This document shows positions 44,130 to 52,500 of a DNA stretch of 64,000 nucleotides, one piece after another. The stretch is from an uncultured Eubacteriales bacterium (GTDB taxonomy: Bacteria; Bacillota; Clostridia; Oscillospirales; CAG-272). The DNA is taken from contig CAKSPO010000003.1 of the NCBI GenBank assembly GCA_934481515.1, positions 1-64,000 on the forward strand, written 5' to 3'. The translations under genes were made by a program, and so were the position numbers. The notes under the pieces were generated by a model. It was given only the letters and a program-made list of their open reading frames with translations, ran no database searches and was not told the origin of the DNA. The first letter of the stretch is position 1; every line of letters starts with the position of its first letter.

Positions 44130-44576
44130 ATGACCGAGGAACAATTGATGCGGCGTTTCTTGCGTACCGCGGCACACCTGCGGCGCAAACCGGAAAGCGT
44201 AGCCGGAGAAGGGGAGAAGCACCAATGCCGACGCGGATACGGATATTTGCTGGATGCGCTGACGCCGGGGGAAGGAATGAGTCAGCAGGCGCTTGCGGAC
44301 CGGGTGGAAATCCGGGCACAGTCCGCCTCGGAAGCCGTCGCGGCGATGGAAGCCGAGGGCTGGGTGGAGAAGCGGCAGGACGAAAAAGACCGCCGGGTGA
44401 CACTGATCTTCATTACTCCTGCAGGGGAGGAGCACCGCGACAGAATCCAGAAGGAGCGCCGCCGCCGTGCAAAGCGCTTCTTTGAACCGCTGGACGAGGC
44501 AGAGAAAGAGACACTCGGAGGCATTCTGGAAAAGCTGGAGCAAGCCCGCAGGGCGCGGGAGGAGGAAGAAGGATGA
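44130..44576 (+). CDS. MarR-family transcriptional regulator
   Basis: A 148-residue winged-helix regulator. The DNA-binding part reads GEGMSQQALADRVEIRAQSASEAVAAMEAEG, of which SQQALADRVEI is helix 2 and start of the recognition helix; the wing is QDEKDRRVTLIFIT; terminal helices for dimerisation flank it. The start at MTEEQLM follows AAGGAGA. The next gene, an ABC exporter, overlaps its stop by 4 bp (ATGA). A palindromic site covers the promoter start, so self-repression relieved by a small ligand is likely, as known for MarR proteins next to exporters. Confidence 0.92.
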   Translation: MTEEQLMRRFLRTAAHLRRKPESVAGEGEKHQCRRGYGYLLDALTPGEGMSQQALADRVEIRAQSASEAVAAMEAEGWVEKRQDEKDRRVTLIFITPAGEEHRDRIQKERRRRAKRFFEPLDEAEKETLGGILEKLEQARRAREEEEG

Positions 44577-46528
44577 ACGGAACGGGAAGGATGCCGCCTC
44601 CGCCGCCGGCAGGAAGAGGGTTTGATCCGCAGTATGTGCGTGTGGAGCCGCCGAAGAATTTCCGGGACATTTTCCGCTTTTTGCGGGAACTGCTCGGCGG
44701 TTTTTTCCATCGGTTTGTTTACATTCTGCGTCTGGTCTGGGATACGGGGCATTGGATTCTGTTTACCATGACGCTGATTGCTCTGTTTGAAGGGGTCACG
44801 CCGGTCATCGGCTCCCTGATTTCCAAGAGCATCTTGAACGAGCTGCAGCGGATGCTGGGAAGCGGAGCACCCTCCGCGACGGATTTTCTGCACTCCGAGG
44901 TCTTTTTTCTGCTGATCTTCCTGTTCGTATACCGGATTCTGAAGCGGGTGGTGCACACCGTCAGCAGCTCCGTCAACCGGATTGCGGGCGAGAAGGTGGT
45001 ATGTGAGGTCAAACTGCGGATGATGCGCAAGTCCAAGGAGTTGGATCTTTCCTCCTTTGACCGTCCTGCCTTTTATGAGAAGCTGGAAAACGCCAACCGG
45101 GAAGCGGGAAACCGACCGATTCAGATTCTGTCTCAGCTGTTTTCCGTGGTCAGCAAGAGCATTGAGCTGATCAGCTACGTGGTAATCCTGACCGCGGCAC
45201 CGTGGATGTGGTGGGCGATTCCGATTCTGATTGCTGTTTCCGTTCCTTCCGCCGTAATCAATTTCATCTACCGGAAAAAGAACTTTCAGTATGTCCGCCG
45301 CCGCTCCAAAGAAAGACGGCAGATGAATTACTACTCCGATCTGCTGGTCAACAAGGATATGGTCAAGGAGGTACGCGTCTTCGGGCTTGCAGACACCTTT
45401 ATCGAGCGGTACCGGCAGGTTTTCGGCGGCTACTACAGCGGACTTCGGAGGCTGATCCGGAATGAGAGCATCTGGAATACGGTCATTGCCGTTGTCTCCA
45501 GTGTGGTCAACTGCGGGCTGTTTCTGCTGGTTGCACTTCAGGTGTTTGAAGGAAAAATTCTGATCGGAGATTATACGCTGTTCACGGGAGCGATTACGGG
45601 CATTGCCACCTGCGTGTCCTCCCTCATTTCCACCTCTGCGACGGTCTACGAGGGGACGCTTTTCATCGATAATCTGATCTTCTTTATGAACGAAAAAGCG
45701 ACGGTAACACCTTCCGTTACCCCGCCTGTTCCCGTTGCAAAGGGCGGGGAGCATACCATCGAGTTTGTGCATGTTTCCTTCCGGTATCCGGACGCGGATC
45801 ATGATGTCATTCATGATGTCAGTCTGACCTTCCGTCCCGGGGAGACCGTTGTGCTGGTCGGTCTGAACGGCGCCGGAAAGACCACGCTCATCAAGCTGCT
45901 CACCCGTCTCTATGATCCGACAGAAGGGTATATCCTTCTGGACGGAAGGGATTTGCGGGAATACGATGTCGCACAGCTGTACCGGATTTTCGGAATCATT
46001 TTTCAGGATTTCGGAAAATATGCCTGCACGGTGGAGGACAATATCCGCTTCGGAAACATTGCAAAGAAGCCGGAGCCGGGCGAGATTCGTGCGGCGGCGG
46101 AGCAGAGCAATGCCGCAGACGATATCAGCCGGTTGCCGGAGGGCTACCGGACGCCGTTGATGCGGATCTTTGAACCGGACGGAACCGAGCTTTCCATCGG
46201 ACAGTGGCAGAAGCTTGCCATCGCCCGCGCGTTTTATGCGGATTCGGATATTCTGATTCTGGATGAGCCGACGGCATCCCTGGATCCGATGGCGGAGCAG
46301 GAAATCTTCAACCAGTTTGACCGCCTGCGGAAGGACAAGACCACCATTTTTGTTTCCCATCGCCTTTCCAGCGCCACGGTGGCAAGCAAGATTGTGGTTC
46401 TGGAATACGGAAGCGTCCTGGAGTGCGGTACGCACGCGGAGCTGATGCGGAAAAAAGGGCGGTACTGTGAACTGTTTTCCACACAGGCGAAACGGTATCT
46501 GGAGGAGTCTCCTGTCAGCGAGGATTGA
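44573..46528 (+). CDS. ABC exporter (fused membrane and ATPase domains)
   Basis: A 651-residue half-transporter. After a Pro-rich cytoplasmic start (MPPPPPAGRG), the six-helix membrane domain spans about residues 60-335 and the nucleotide-binding domain 390-640: Walker A VGLNGAGKTTLIKLL near 425, signature LSIGQWQKLAIARA (Ile replaces the first Gly of LSGGQ), Walker B ILILDEPTASLD and the H-loop VSHRLSSA. It should work as a homodimer exporting drugs, lipids or peptides. Coupling to a MarR gene suggests inducible efflux. Its substrate is unknown. Two palindrome-family hairpins follow. Confidence 0.92.
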   Translation: MNGTGRMPPPPPAGRGFDPQYVRVEPPKNFRDIFRFLRELLGGFFHRFVYILRLVWDTGHWILFTMTLIALFEGVTPVIGSLISKSILNELQRMLGSGAPSATDFLHSEVFFLLIFLFVYRILKRVVHTVSSSVNRIAGEKVVCEVKLRMMRKSKELDLSSFDRPAFYEKLENANREAGNRPIQILSQLFSVVSKSIELISYVVILTAAPWMWWAIPILIAVSVPSAVINFIYRKKNFQYVRRRSKERRQMNYYSDLLVNKDMVKEVRVFGLADTFIERYRQVFGGYYSGLRRLIRNESIWNTVIAVVSSVVNCGLFLLVALQVFEGKILIGDYTLFTGAITGIATCVSSLISTSATVYEGTLFIDNLIFFMNEKATVTPSVTPPVPVAKGGEHTIEFVHVSFRYPDADHDVIHDVSLTFRPGETVVLVGLNGAGKTTLIKLLTRLYDPTEGYILLDGRDLREYDVAQLYRIFGIIFQDFGKYACTVEDNIRFGNIAKKPEPGEIRAAAEQSNAADDISRLPEGYRTPLMRIFEPDGTELSIGQWQKLAIARAFYADSDILILDEPTASLDPMAEQEIFNQFDRLRKDKTTIFVSHRLSSATVASKIVVLEYGSVLECGTHAELMRKKGRYCELFSTQAKRYLEESPVSED

Positions 46529-46541
46529 GCGGGCAGAAAAG

Positions 46542-46579
46542 GAGGTGTGAAAAAACGCAAAACGGTTTTTTCACACCTC
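46542..46579. terminator. Hairpin, palindrome family member 4
   Basis: GAGGTGTGAAAAAACG pairs with CGGTTTTTTCACACCTC around CAAAA. The A/T tract is inside the stem. It follows the exporter stop codon. Confidence 0.75.
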
Positions 46580-46651
46580 TTCCGGCATCTGACCCGGTGG
46601 CAAAGCGTCCAGGCGCGCGTCACTTATGCCGAAAGCCCGGCGGCACTTTTT

Positions 46652-46687
46652 GAGGGGCTGAAAAAACGCGATGTTTCTCAGCCCCTC
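46652..46687. terminator. Hairpin, palindrome family member 5
   Basis: GAGGGGCTGAAAAAAC region pairs with GTTTCTCAGCCCCTC around GCGAT with one mismatch. It resembles members 3 and 6 in its GGGGCTG arm. Confidence 0.68.
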
Positions 46688-46848
46688 CGGCGACCTTGCC
46701 CGTTGCATCCGGCAGAGCGGGGGTTTTTATGCGGTTCTGCCTGTTGCTGCTTTCTGCGCAGAGCGCGTGCGCCCTTTTGCTCTCCGGGCTTTGGAGAATG
46801 CCTCCCGCTTTTGCGGTTTCCGCAACGCATCCGGAAGGCATGGAAAAA

Positions 46849-47193
46849 TCAGAAGTTTTCCCCGTTCCAGCCCCACACATCACAGCTTTCGTATTTGATA
46901 TAGATGTGTTCGGGGGAAATTCCCAGTTCCTCTTCAAAAATTTTGCAGATGACCTTTGTCATCTTCCCGGCGTTTTCTTCTTCCGCGTGTCCGTACAGCT
47001 TGACCTCTACCATTGCAATGGGGAAATTGCTGTAGCCGCGGAACCACATCCGGCAGTTGTCGGTGAAGTTCAGCATCAGCCAGTATTCGCTTTTTCCGGG
47101 GAAAAGCGAAATGGCGTCCCCCAGGCGGCGTTTGAGTATCTCCTCTTTTTCCGCCGGGAGCGGACGGTTCAGTCTGGTATCAATGAAAGGCAT
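46849..47193 (-). CDS. MIF-like tautomerase
   Basis: A 114-residue protein of the macrophage migration inhibitory factor / phenylpyruvate tautomerase family. Pro2 directly after the initiator Met (MPFIDTRLNRPL), which becomes the catalytic N-terminus, is present, and the C-terminal ISPEHIYIKYESCDVWGWNG matches the family's end. The central strand block WFRGYSNFPIAMVEVKLYG fits the beta-alpha-beta repeat. Members act as keto-enol tautomerases and assemble as trimers. The start is fixed by CGGAGG and by the required MP. It has its own promoter and no operon partner. The physiological substrate is unknown. Confidence 0.9.
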   Translation of the reverse strand: MPFIDTRLNRPLPAEKEEILKRRLGDAISLFPGKSEYWLMLNFTDNCRMWFRGYSNFPIAMVEVKLYGHAEEENAGKMTKVICKIFEEELGISPEHIYIKYESCDVWGWNGENF

Positions 47194-47230
47194 GGCGGTT
47201 CCTCCGTTTGTAATGAATTTTCCGGATTTG

Positions 47231-47259
47231 ATTGTACCACCTTTTTGCGGCAAAGTCAA
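47231..47259 (-). promoter_or_regulatory. Promoter of the MIF-like gene
   Basis: On the minus strand TTGACT (47259-47254), 17 bp, TACAAT (47236-47231). Confidence 0.82.
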
Positions 47260-47309
47260 CTTTGAACGAAAAAAAACGATAAAAATTTGAAAAAAATCGA
47301 AGAGGGATG

Positions 47310-47338
47310 TTGACAATTTTTGATTTTCATGATATGAT
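47310..47338 (+). promoter_or_regulatory. Promoter of the small membrane protein gene
   Basis: TTGACA (47310-47315), 17 bp, TATGAT (47333-47338), the same elements as the transport-operon promoter. Confidence 0.87.
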
Positions 47339-47372
47339 TTAGATAAGTAAAATAATTGCGGAGGAATGAACT

Positions 47373-47939
47373 ATGAAATCCAAGAGAATTCGTCTGACAG
47401 CAAAGCTGATTCTTGGAATCGGCGTTGTGGTCGGCTTGCTTGCGTGCGTTATCGCCCTGCTGCTTTCCATGAACAATCCGTTCGGATTCCCCACAAACTA
47501 CGTACCCACCACCATGGACTTTGTATGGATCGGTGTGGAGCTTGCCACGGTGATTCTGGTTTCGATTATTCTTTTCGTGATTGCCAACAGTTGCGAAAAA
47601 CGGGAAGCTATCCGCGCCTGCTGGAATGCGGCGGAGGAAACCCCGGTTGACGAGGAAGAGACCGAGGAAGAGCCTGAAGAGGAGGCTTCCGAGGCAGAGA
47701 AAACCGAGGAAGGTGTTGTGGCAGCAGAAGAGGCTCCCAAGACCCGGATGCAGATTGTCCGTGAGAAGATCATGGAAAAGACCGGTCTTGATGAGGAGAA
47801 GCTGGAGAAGGCAACTAAGATCGGCAAGGTGGCAATTCCCGTTGGCGCGGCAGTTGCACTGATCGCGATGGGCGCGACCATCAGCTCTTACCGCAAGAAG
47901 GCAAGATACCGCCAAAGCTTTTTCCGTTTTCTTGGTTGA
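47373..47939 (+). CDS. Small membrane protein with acidic cytoplasmic segment
   Basis: A 188-residue protein I do not recognise. Two strong transmembrane helices (about residues 10-32 and 50-70) are followed by an acidic stretch from about 83 to 120 (PVDEEETEEEPEEEASEAEK), a charged helical part with KIMEKTGLDEEKLEKATKIG, and a third hydrophobic segment near 152-172 (IPVGAAVALIAMGATIS). The C-terminus is basic. It has a consensus promoter, a GGAGG site and its own long terminator, so it is a real monocistronic gene. The context gives no function. Confidence 0.8.
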   Translation: MKSKRIRLTAKLILGIGVVVGLLACVIALLLSMNNPFGFPTNYVPTTMDFVWIGVELATVILVSIILFVIANSCEKREAIRACWNAAEETPVDEEETEEEPEEEASEAEKTEEGVVAAEEAPKTRMQIVREKIMEKTGLDEEKLEKATKIGKVAIPVGAAVALIAMGATISSYRKKARYRQSFFRFLG

Positions 47940-47947
47940 TGACAAAT

Positions 47948-47987
47948 AAAAGAAAGAGGAGAACCTTGCGGTTCTCCTCTTTCTTTT
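47948..47987. terminator. 18-bp bidirectional terminator
   Basis: Perfect stem AAAAGAAAGAGGAGAACC-TTGC-GGTTCTCCTCTTTCTTTT between the convergent small membrane protein gene and perR. T-rich ends occur on both strands. Confidence 0.92.
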
Positions 47988-48014
47988 CAAAGGAAATCCG
48001 ATCGGAATTCCCAT

Positions 48015-48389
48015 TCAGTGCCGCGGCATGCCGCGGCGGCAGTCGGGGCAGATGTAGTGAACGGTCAGTTCATAGTCAACAATTTCCGATTGCAGAGCTT
48101 CCTCCAACTGTGCGGGAAGAGAAGGCAGACGAAAATCTGCGATTTTTCCGCAACGGTCACACAGCGCATGACTGTGCGGCTCCGTATTTTTGTCGAAGCA
48201 GTCCGCAGAGCCGTCAATGTGAATCCGTTTGATGAGTCCCGCATCGTTCATTGCGTTCAGATTATTATATACGGTCGCCATTGCGATGGATGGCATTTTC
48301 AGCTTTGCAAGGAAGAAAATTTCGTCCGCAGTCAGGTGACGGTCGGATTGCTTCAGAATATTCATAATCAGTTCCCGTTGCTTTGTCAT
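48015..48389 (-). CDS. perR: PerR-type Fur-family regulator
   Basis: A 124-residue Fur-family metalloregulator. The winged helix holds RHLTADEIFFLAKL and SIAMATVYNNLNAMNDAGLI. The structural zinc site is two Cys pairs, CDRCG near residue 85 and CPDCR near 115; the regulatory metal site has HSHALCD and an Asp near DKNTEPHSH. The short length and the operator type point to PerR, the peroxide sensor, rather than Fur or Zur. A Per-box-like palindrome lies over its own promoter, implying autoregulation. It is divergent from the phosphopantetheinyl transferase gene. Confidence 0.9.
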   Translation of the reverse strand: MTKQRELIMNILKQSDRHLTADEIFFLAKLKMPSIAMATVYNNLNAMNDAGLIKRIHIDGSADCFDKNTEPHSHALCDRCGKIADFRLPSLPAQLEEALQSEIVDYELTVHYICPDCRRGMPRH

Positions 48390-48432
48390 AAGAACCTCCT
48401 GTGCCCGGCAGAATTGCGGATTTTTGAATATA

Positions 48433-48445
48433 TAGAATCATTCTA
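48433..48445 (-). promoter_or_regulatory. Per-box-like operator
   Basis: The palindrome TAGAAT-C-ATTCTA (6-1-6), extended by A/T on both sides, resembles the PerR box (TTATAAT-N-ATTATAA). It lies just downstream of the perR -10 box. Confidence 0.8.
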
Positions 48446-48450
48446 ATTTT

Positions 48451-48479
48451 ATTATATAGCAAGAGAAGCGCTTTGTCAA
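48451..48479 (-). promoter_or_regulatory. perR promoter
   Basis: On the minus strand TTGACA (48479-48474), 17 bp, TATAAT (48456-48451). An 11-bp imperfect inverted repeat (AGCAAGAGAAGCG at 48458, CGCTTCTTGCT at 48481) flanks the -35 box. Confidence 0.88.
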
Positions 48480-48558
48480 CCGCTTCTTGCTCTTTTCCGA
48501 CTTTTTTTGCGGAAAAGGGGGGAATCTTCGGACAAATTGTGAAAAGGGAGGATGCGCC

Positions 48559-49212
48559 ATGATTGTTCTCTACGGAATCCGGACGGAAGCTTTGCCGGAG
48601 GCGGAATATTTGAAGGCTTGGATCGGACCGGAATGGTTGTCGGTGTGGCAGGAAAGGCATCCGAAACTGCAGCGGGAAGCATCCGTAAAGCAAAGCCTTG
48701 GAGCGCTGTCCCTTTTGCGCTGTTTTGGCAGAGGGGGTGCTTTGTCTTATGAGCGGAGCGGTCGCCCGTGTCTTGACGGTTCTCCCGGGGGGTTCAGTCT
48801 TGCTCATACCGACAGCCACTGCTTTTGTGCGGTTTCCGGGGACGATCTCTGCGTCGGCGTGGATGCCGAAGATGTTTGCGGGCGGGAACCGGACAGGCTG
48901 AATGCGATCGGCAACCGCTGGTTTGCGGCAGGAGAAAAGGGGCTTTTTGCGGAAAAACCGGTGGAGGAGCGCTTTTTGGAAATCTGGACGCGCAAGGAGG
49001 CGCTTTCCAAGTATCTCGGAACCGGAATTGCCGCGGCATACCGCGAAGACACTGTCCGGCTGGCAGCAGAGAAGCGGTTGTATTTTCAGACCATCCGAAA
49101 AGATCAAACCGTGATTTCGGTCTGTACGTCGGAACCGTCGGAAGCCGGAGATGTCCTTGTGCGTGAGCTTTCGGTTTTTTCGGAGCTACGGCTTCCGGAA
49201 TGCATAGACTGA
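48559..49212 (+). CDS. 4'-phosphopantetheinyl transferase
   Basis: A 217-residue Sfp-type enzyme that loads carrier proteins with the phosphopantetheine arm from coenzyme A. The two signature blocks are DLCVGVDAEDV near residue 100 (Mg-binding Asp) and FLEIWTRKEALSKYLGTGI near 140 (WxxKEA with the catalytic Glu and Lys), preceded by GFSLAHTDSHCFCAVS. It could activate the fatty-acid acyl carrier protein or a secondary-metabolite carrier; no synthase is nearby. The start at MIVLYGIR follows AAGGGAGG. It is divergent from perR and shares its intergenic region, so peroxide-linked control is conceivable but unproven. Confidence 0.9.
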   Translation: MIVLYGIRTEALPEAEYLKAWIGPEWLSVWQERHPKLQREASVKQSLGALSLLRCFGRGGALSYERSGRPCLDGSPGGFSLAHTDSHCFCAVSGDDLCVGVDAEDVCGREPDRLNAIGNRWFAAGEKGLFAEKPVEERFLEIWTRKEALSKYLGTGIAAAYREDTVRLAAEKRLYFQTIRKDQTVISVCTSEPSEAGDVLVRELSVFSELRLPECID

Positions 49213-49586
49213 ATGCAGAGGAGGAGCGGGGGTGCCCGCGTTCCCTTTCTGTAGTGGGAGCGGGTTCCGTTGTCCCGGCAGTGACGGGGAGCGCAGGGGG
49301 ATCGGTTTTGTGTGGATTTCGGTGGGTAAGGTGCTGGAAAAGGCGGAATTTTACGGAAAAACAGGTAGAATTGTGTTACAAAATTGCAGATAAATCTTGT
49401 CGGATTTGTGAGGCATGTGTGAATTTCCGCTTCCTTGGGTTGACTTTGAAAGGGAAGTATGGTAAGATAACGAAAAAGGATTTTTGAATTTTCGGAGCCG
49501 GTATGGGCTTTCTGACGTTGCCGCTCCGAGAGGAAATTTTGGAAAATCCGGAGCGAATCCGGGAATAAAAAAACGGAGGGATTGGC
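49213..49586. other. Intergenic region upstream of the giant surface protein
   Basis: About 370 bp with no gene. It contains the promoter at 49440-49468 and a ~110-nt leader. No terminator is clear after the transferase gene. Confidence 0.6.
49440..49468 (+). promoter_or_regulatory. Promoter of the giant surface protein gene
   Basis: TTGACT (49440-49445), 17 bp, TAAGAT (49463-49468). Confidence 0.72.
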
Positions 49587-52500
49587 ATGCAAGCGAATTT
49601 TCGGATACGGAAGATCAGAGCCATAGCCCTCTTTTTGTGTCTTGCGGCATTGTGCGGCGCTCTTTTGGCGGTTGGCGCCAATGCGGTCGGAACGGTTGCG
49701 GAATCGACGGATTTCGGGCTTCCCGGCGCGGGCAACAACCGACTTCTTTCCGGTGCGGCGCTCTATCGCGCGCTGTTCGGGACGGAGCCGACCGCCGCGG
49801 AGGCGGAATATCTCGCGCGTGGGAGTTATACGCTGACCTACCATGATGCAATCCCGGATCGTCTGGTCAATACCGAATATAACAGCGAAGCAGGCACGCT
49901 CACCGTGACGGCGGCTCCCTATATTTATACGGCGGCAAACGGGAAAACCGTGATGTGGGTTCCGGAAACCGCTTCTGCAGGCGGAAAGACGGTTTCTTTA
50001 CAGGCAGACGGGACGCAGTACCGCGGGATATTTTCGGATCTGTTCCGCTCGGAGGATTTGCGTCTGGAGCTTTCCTATCGGTTGACACTGGAGATTCCGG
50101 CTTCTTTTGCGGATGCTTTGCGGAATGATGCGTTTGCCGCCGGAAAAGCGGCGTGGGAGCGTTGGTCGGCTTACCTGGAAGAGGCGGATGCTTATCAGAA
50201 AAAGATGGATGCCTACGAGGCTTACCGGGACTATTTGCAATGGGTTCGCGATTATGAGGTCTATTGCGAACGGATTGCCGTATACCGGGAACAGAAGGCG
50301 GCATATGACGCTTATATGGTTCTGTACCGCGCCTACCTGGAGGAATACGCGATCTATGAGCAATGGCAGGCATATTATGCCTATGAGGATTTCCGGCTCA
50401 ACCATCTGGAAGAATACAACGCCTATGTCGTTTACCAAAAGAAGATGGAGGCGTTCCGGGCAAGGCTCAATATTCTGGAATCGGTTTACACCCGGGACAG
50501 TCACGGGTGGCAGTTATACGCTTCCGTGATGGGCTCTTTGGTGACACAGGTTCTGGAACGGCGGAATGAATTACTGATTTCCGGCTGTTCTCCGGCGGAT
50601 CTGGATCTTGCCGCAAAAGCGACGGAGAAATTGCGGGTTCTGCTTAAGGCATATGACGATGTACGGAAGGCGACATATGCTTCCGAGCATCAAAGCATTG
50701 CGGCGCGCTTCTCCTTTTACACCGGGCATTACGAAGAATTAAAAACTGCCTTTACCGATCTTTACCGTGCTCTTTACGCACTCTACGACAACACCATTCT
50801 GGTGGAGGAAATGAAAAAGCAGGGTAAGGTGGAGCATTACCAGCAGTTTGTGGGACAGCTTTATGTAGTGGCAACCTGTCTGGATGACGCAGGAAACCGA
50901 AAAAGCAACTGGAACATCAGTAAAAAGCCGCTGTCTGCCGTGGTGGAAGCGGCTCAGCTCCTCCCGGATACCAACGAAGCAAGCCCATACGGTCTGACAC
51001 TTCCGGGGGAGGTTGCAAAGGTGGAGGCTGTTCCGAAGGCGGAAAAGCCGACCTCTCCGCAGCCCGCAGAAGAACCGGAGGCTCCGGACGTTGTTCCGGA
51101 ACCGATGGAGGAGCCGGTGAAGGTGGAAAAACCGCGGGAGGAGGATCGTCCTCCGGAAGCGGAAAAGCCGGAGGGTGATGCGCCGCAGGCTCCTGTGCTC
51201 GACGATACGGCAGTGAAGCTGATGGAAGAGGTTTCCGCCGGGACGCTTTCCGGAAAGGCGGCGGTGACGGAGCCGGTTGCCCTGACGCTGTCTGCGGTTG
51301 CGGTTTGCAAGGTTTCCATCCGGAACCTTAAAACCGTGACGTTTTACGGTGCGGACGGAAACGTATTGCAGGAGACCATGCTGAATTATGGGGAATCGGT
51401 TTCGGCTCCGCCGGTGCCGGAACGGGCGGAGACCGCGCAGTATTCCTACCGTGCACTCGGATGGGTGACCTCCGACGGGCAGGAAGCGGATCTTATGGAG
51501 GTCAGAACCAATCTTTCCCTGTACCCGCTGTATGACATTACGGTCAAAACCTATCGGATTGTCTGGCGGGTGGATGGGACTGATTATGCGCAGACCTATC
51601 CCTATGGCTCTTTGCCGACCCCTCCGTTTGCTTTGACGAAGCCGGAGGAGACGCATTACATCTACCGGTTTTCCGGGTGGGATAAGGATGTTCTTCCCGT
51701 GACGGAGGACGTGGTTTACACGGGAAGTTTTGAAAAGGTTCCGAAGCGTTACACAGTCACGTGGATTTTGGAAAACGGAAAGCGGCGGGTGACGGAGGAG
51801 GTTCCGTACGGAACGGTTCCTTCTTTTGCGGGGGATACAACCGCTCCGACCGACAGCTATCTGTATTCTTTTACCGGCTGGGATCGGGTTCTGCGTCCTG
51901 TAGACGGGGACACGGAATATACCGCGGTCTATCGCCGCACGCCACTGATTCCGGCGGATACCGGAGGTGCGGTACCGGTGGAAGTGACCGATACGGAGAT
52001 GCTTGTGTACAGCGGGCAGTCCTCGCTCTTTGTGGAGCGTGCACTTCTTCTTTCCGCAGAAAGCGGTCGGACGCTGGTTTTGCAATGGGGGGCGGAAGAG
52101 CTTTTGAAAATCACCTCCGAAAATGCGGAACGGCTGTTGACGGCAGGGTGCCGGCAGATTTCACTTTTCCGCGGAACGGTCGGATCGGATGCCTTCTATC
52201 GTCTGTCCCTTTCCGATACCGATGGAGAAGCGGTTTTGGCAGAACAATTTTCCGCAACTCTGACGCTCCCTTCCGGAGACAATGTGAAAAAGAAGCTGGC
52301 ATACCGCCAAAACGGAAAAGAGCTGATTCCGCTTTCTGCCGGGGAGCTGGCGGCGGTTTCGGAGGGAATGGAGATTGTTCTGCGGAATGCGTACCGACTG
52401 ACGGTGGTTCCGAACGCCTTGTGTAATACGGCTGCTCTTGGAAAATATGTTTCGGTCGGAGATACAGTCAGCCTGCGGCTGAGCTGTCAGTTCGGTTATG

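Larger units (their letters stand above)
46529..46848. other. Convergent intergenic region after the exporter
   Basis: About 320 bp with two hairpins of the dispersed palindrome family. Between 46690 and 46848 nothing recognisable is seen. Confidence 0.65.
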
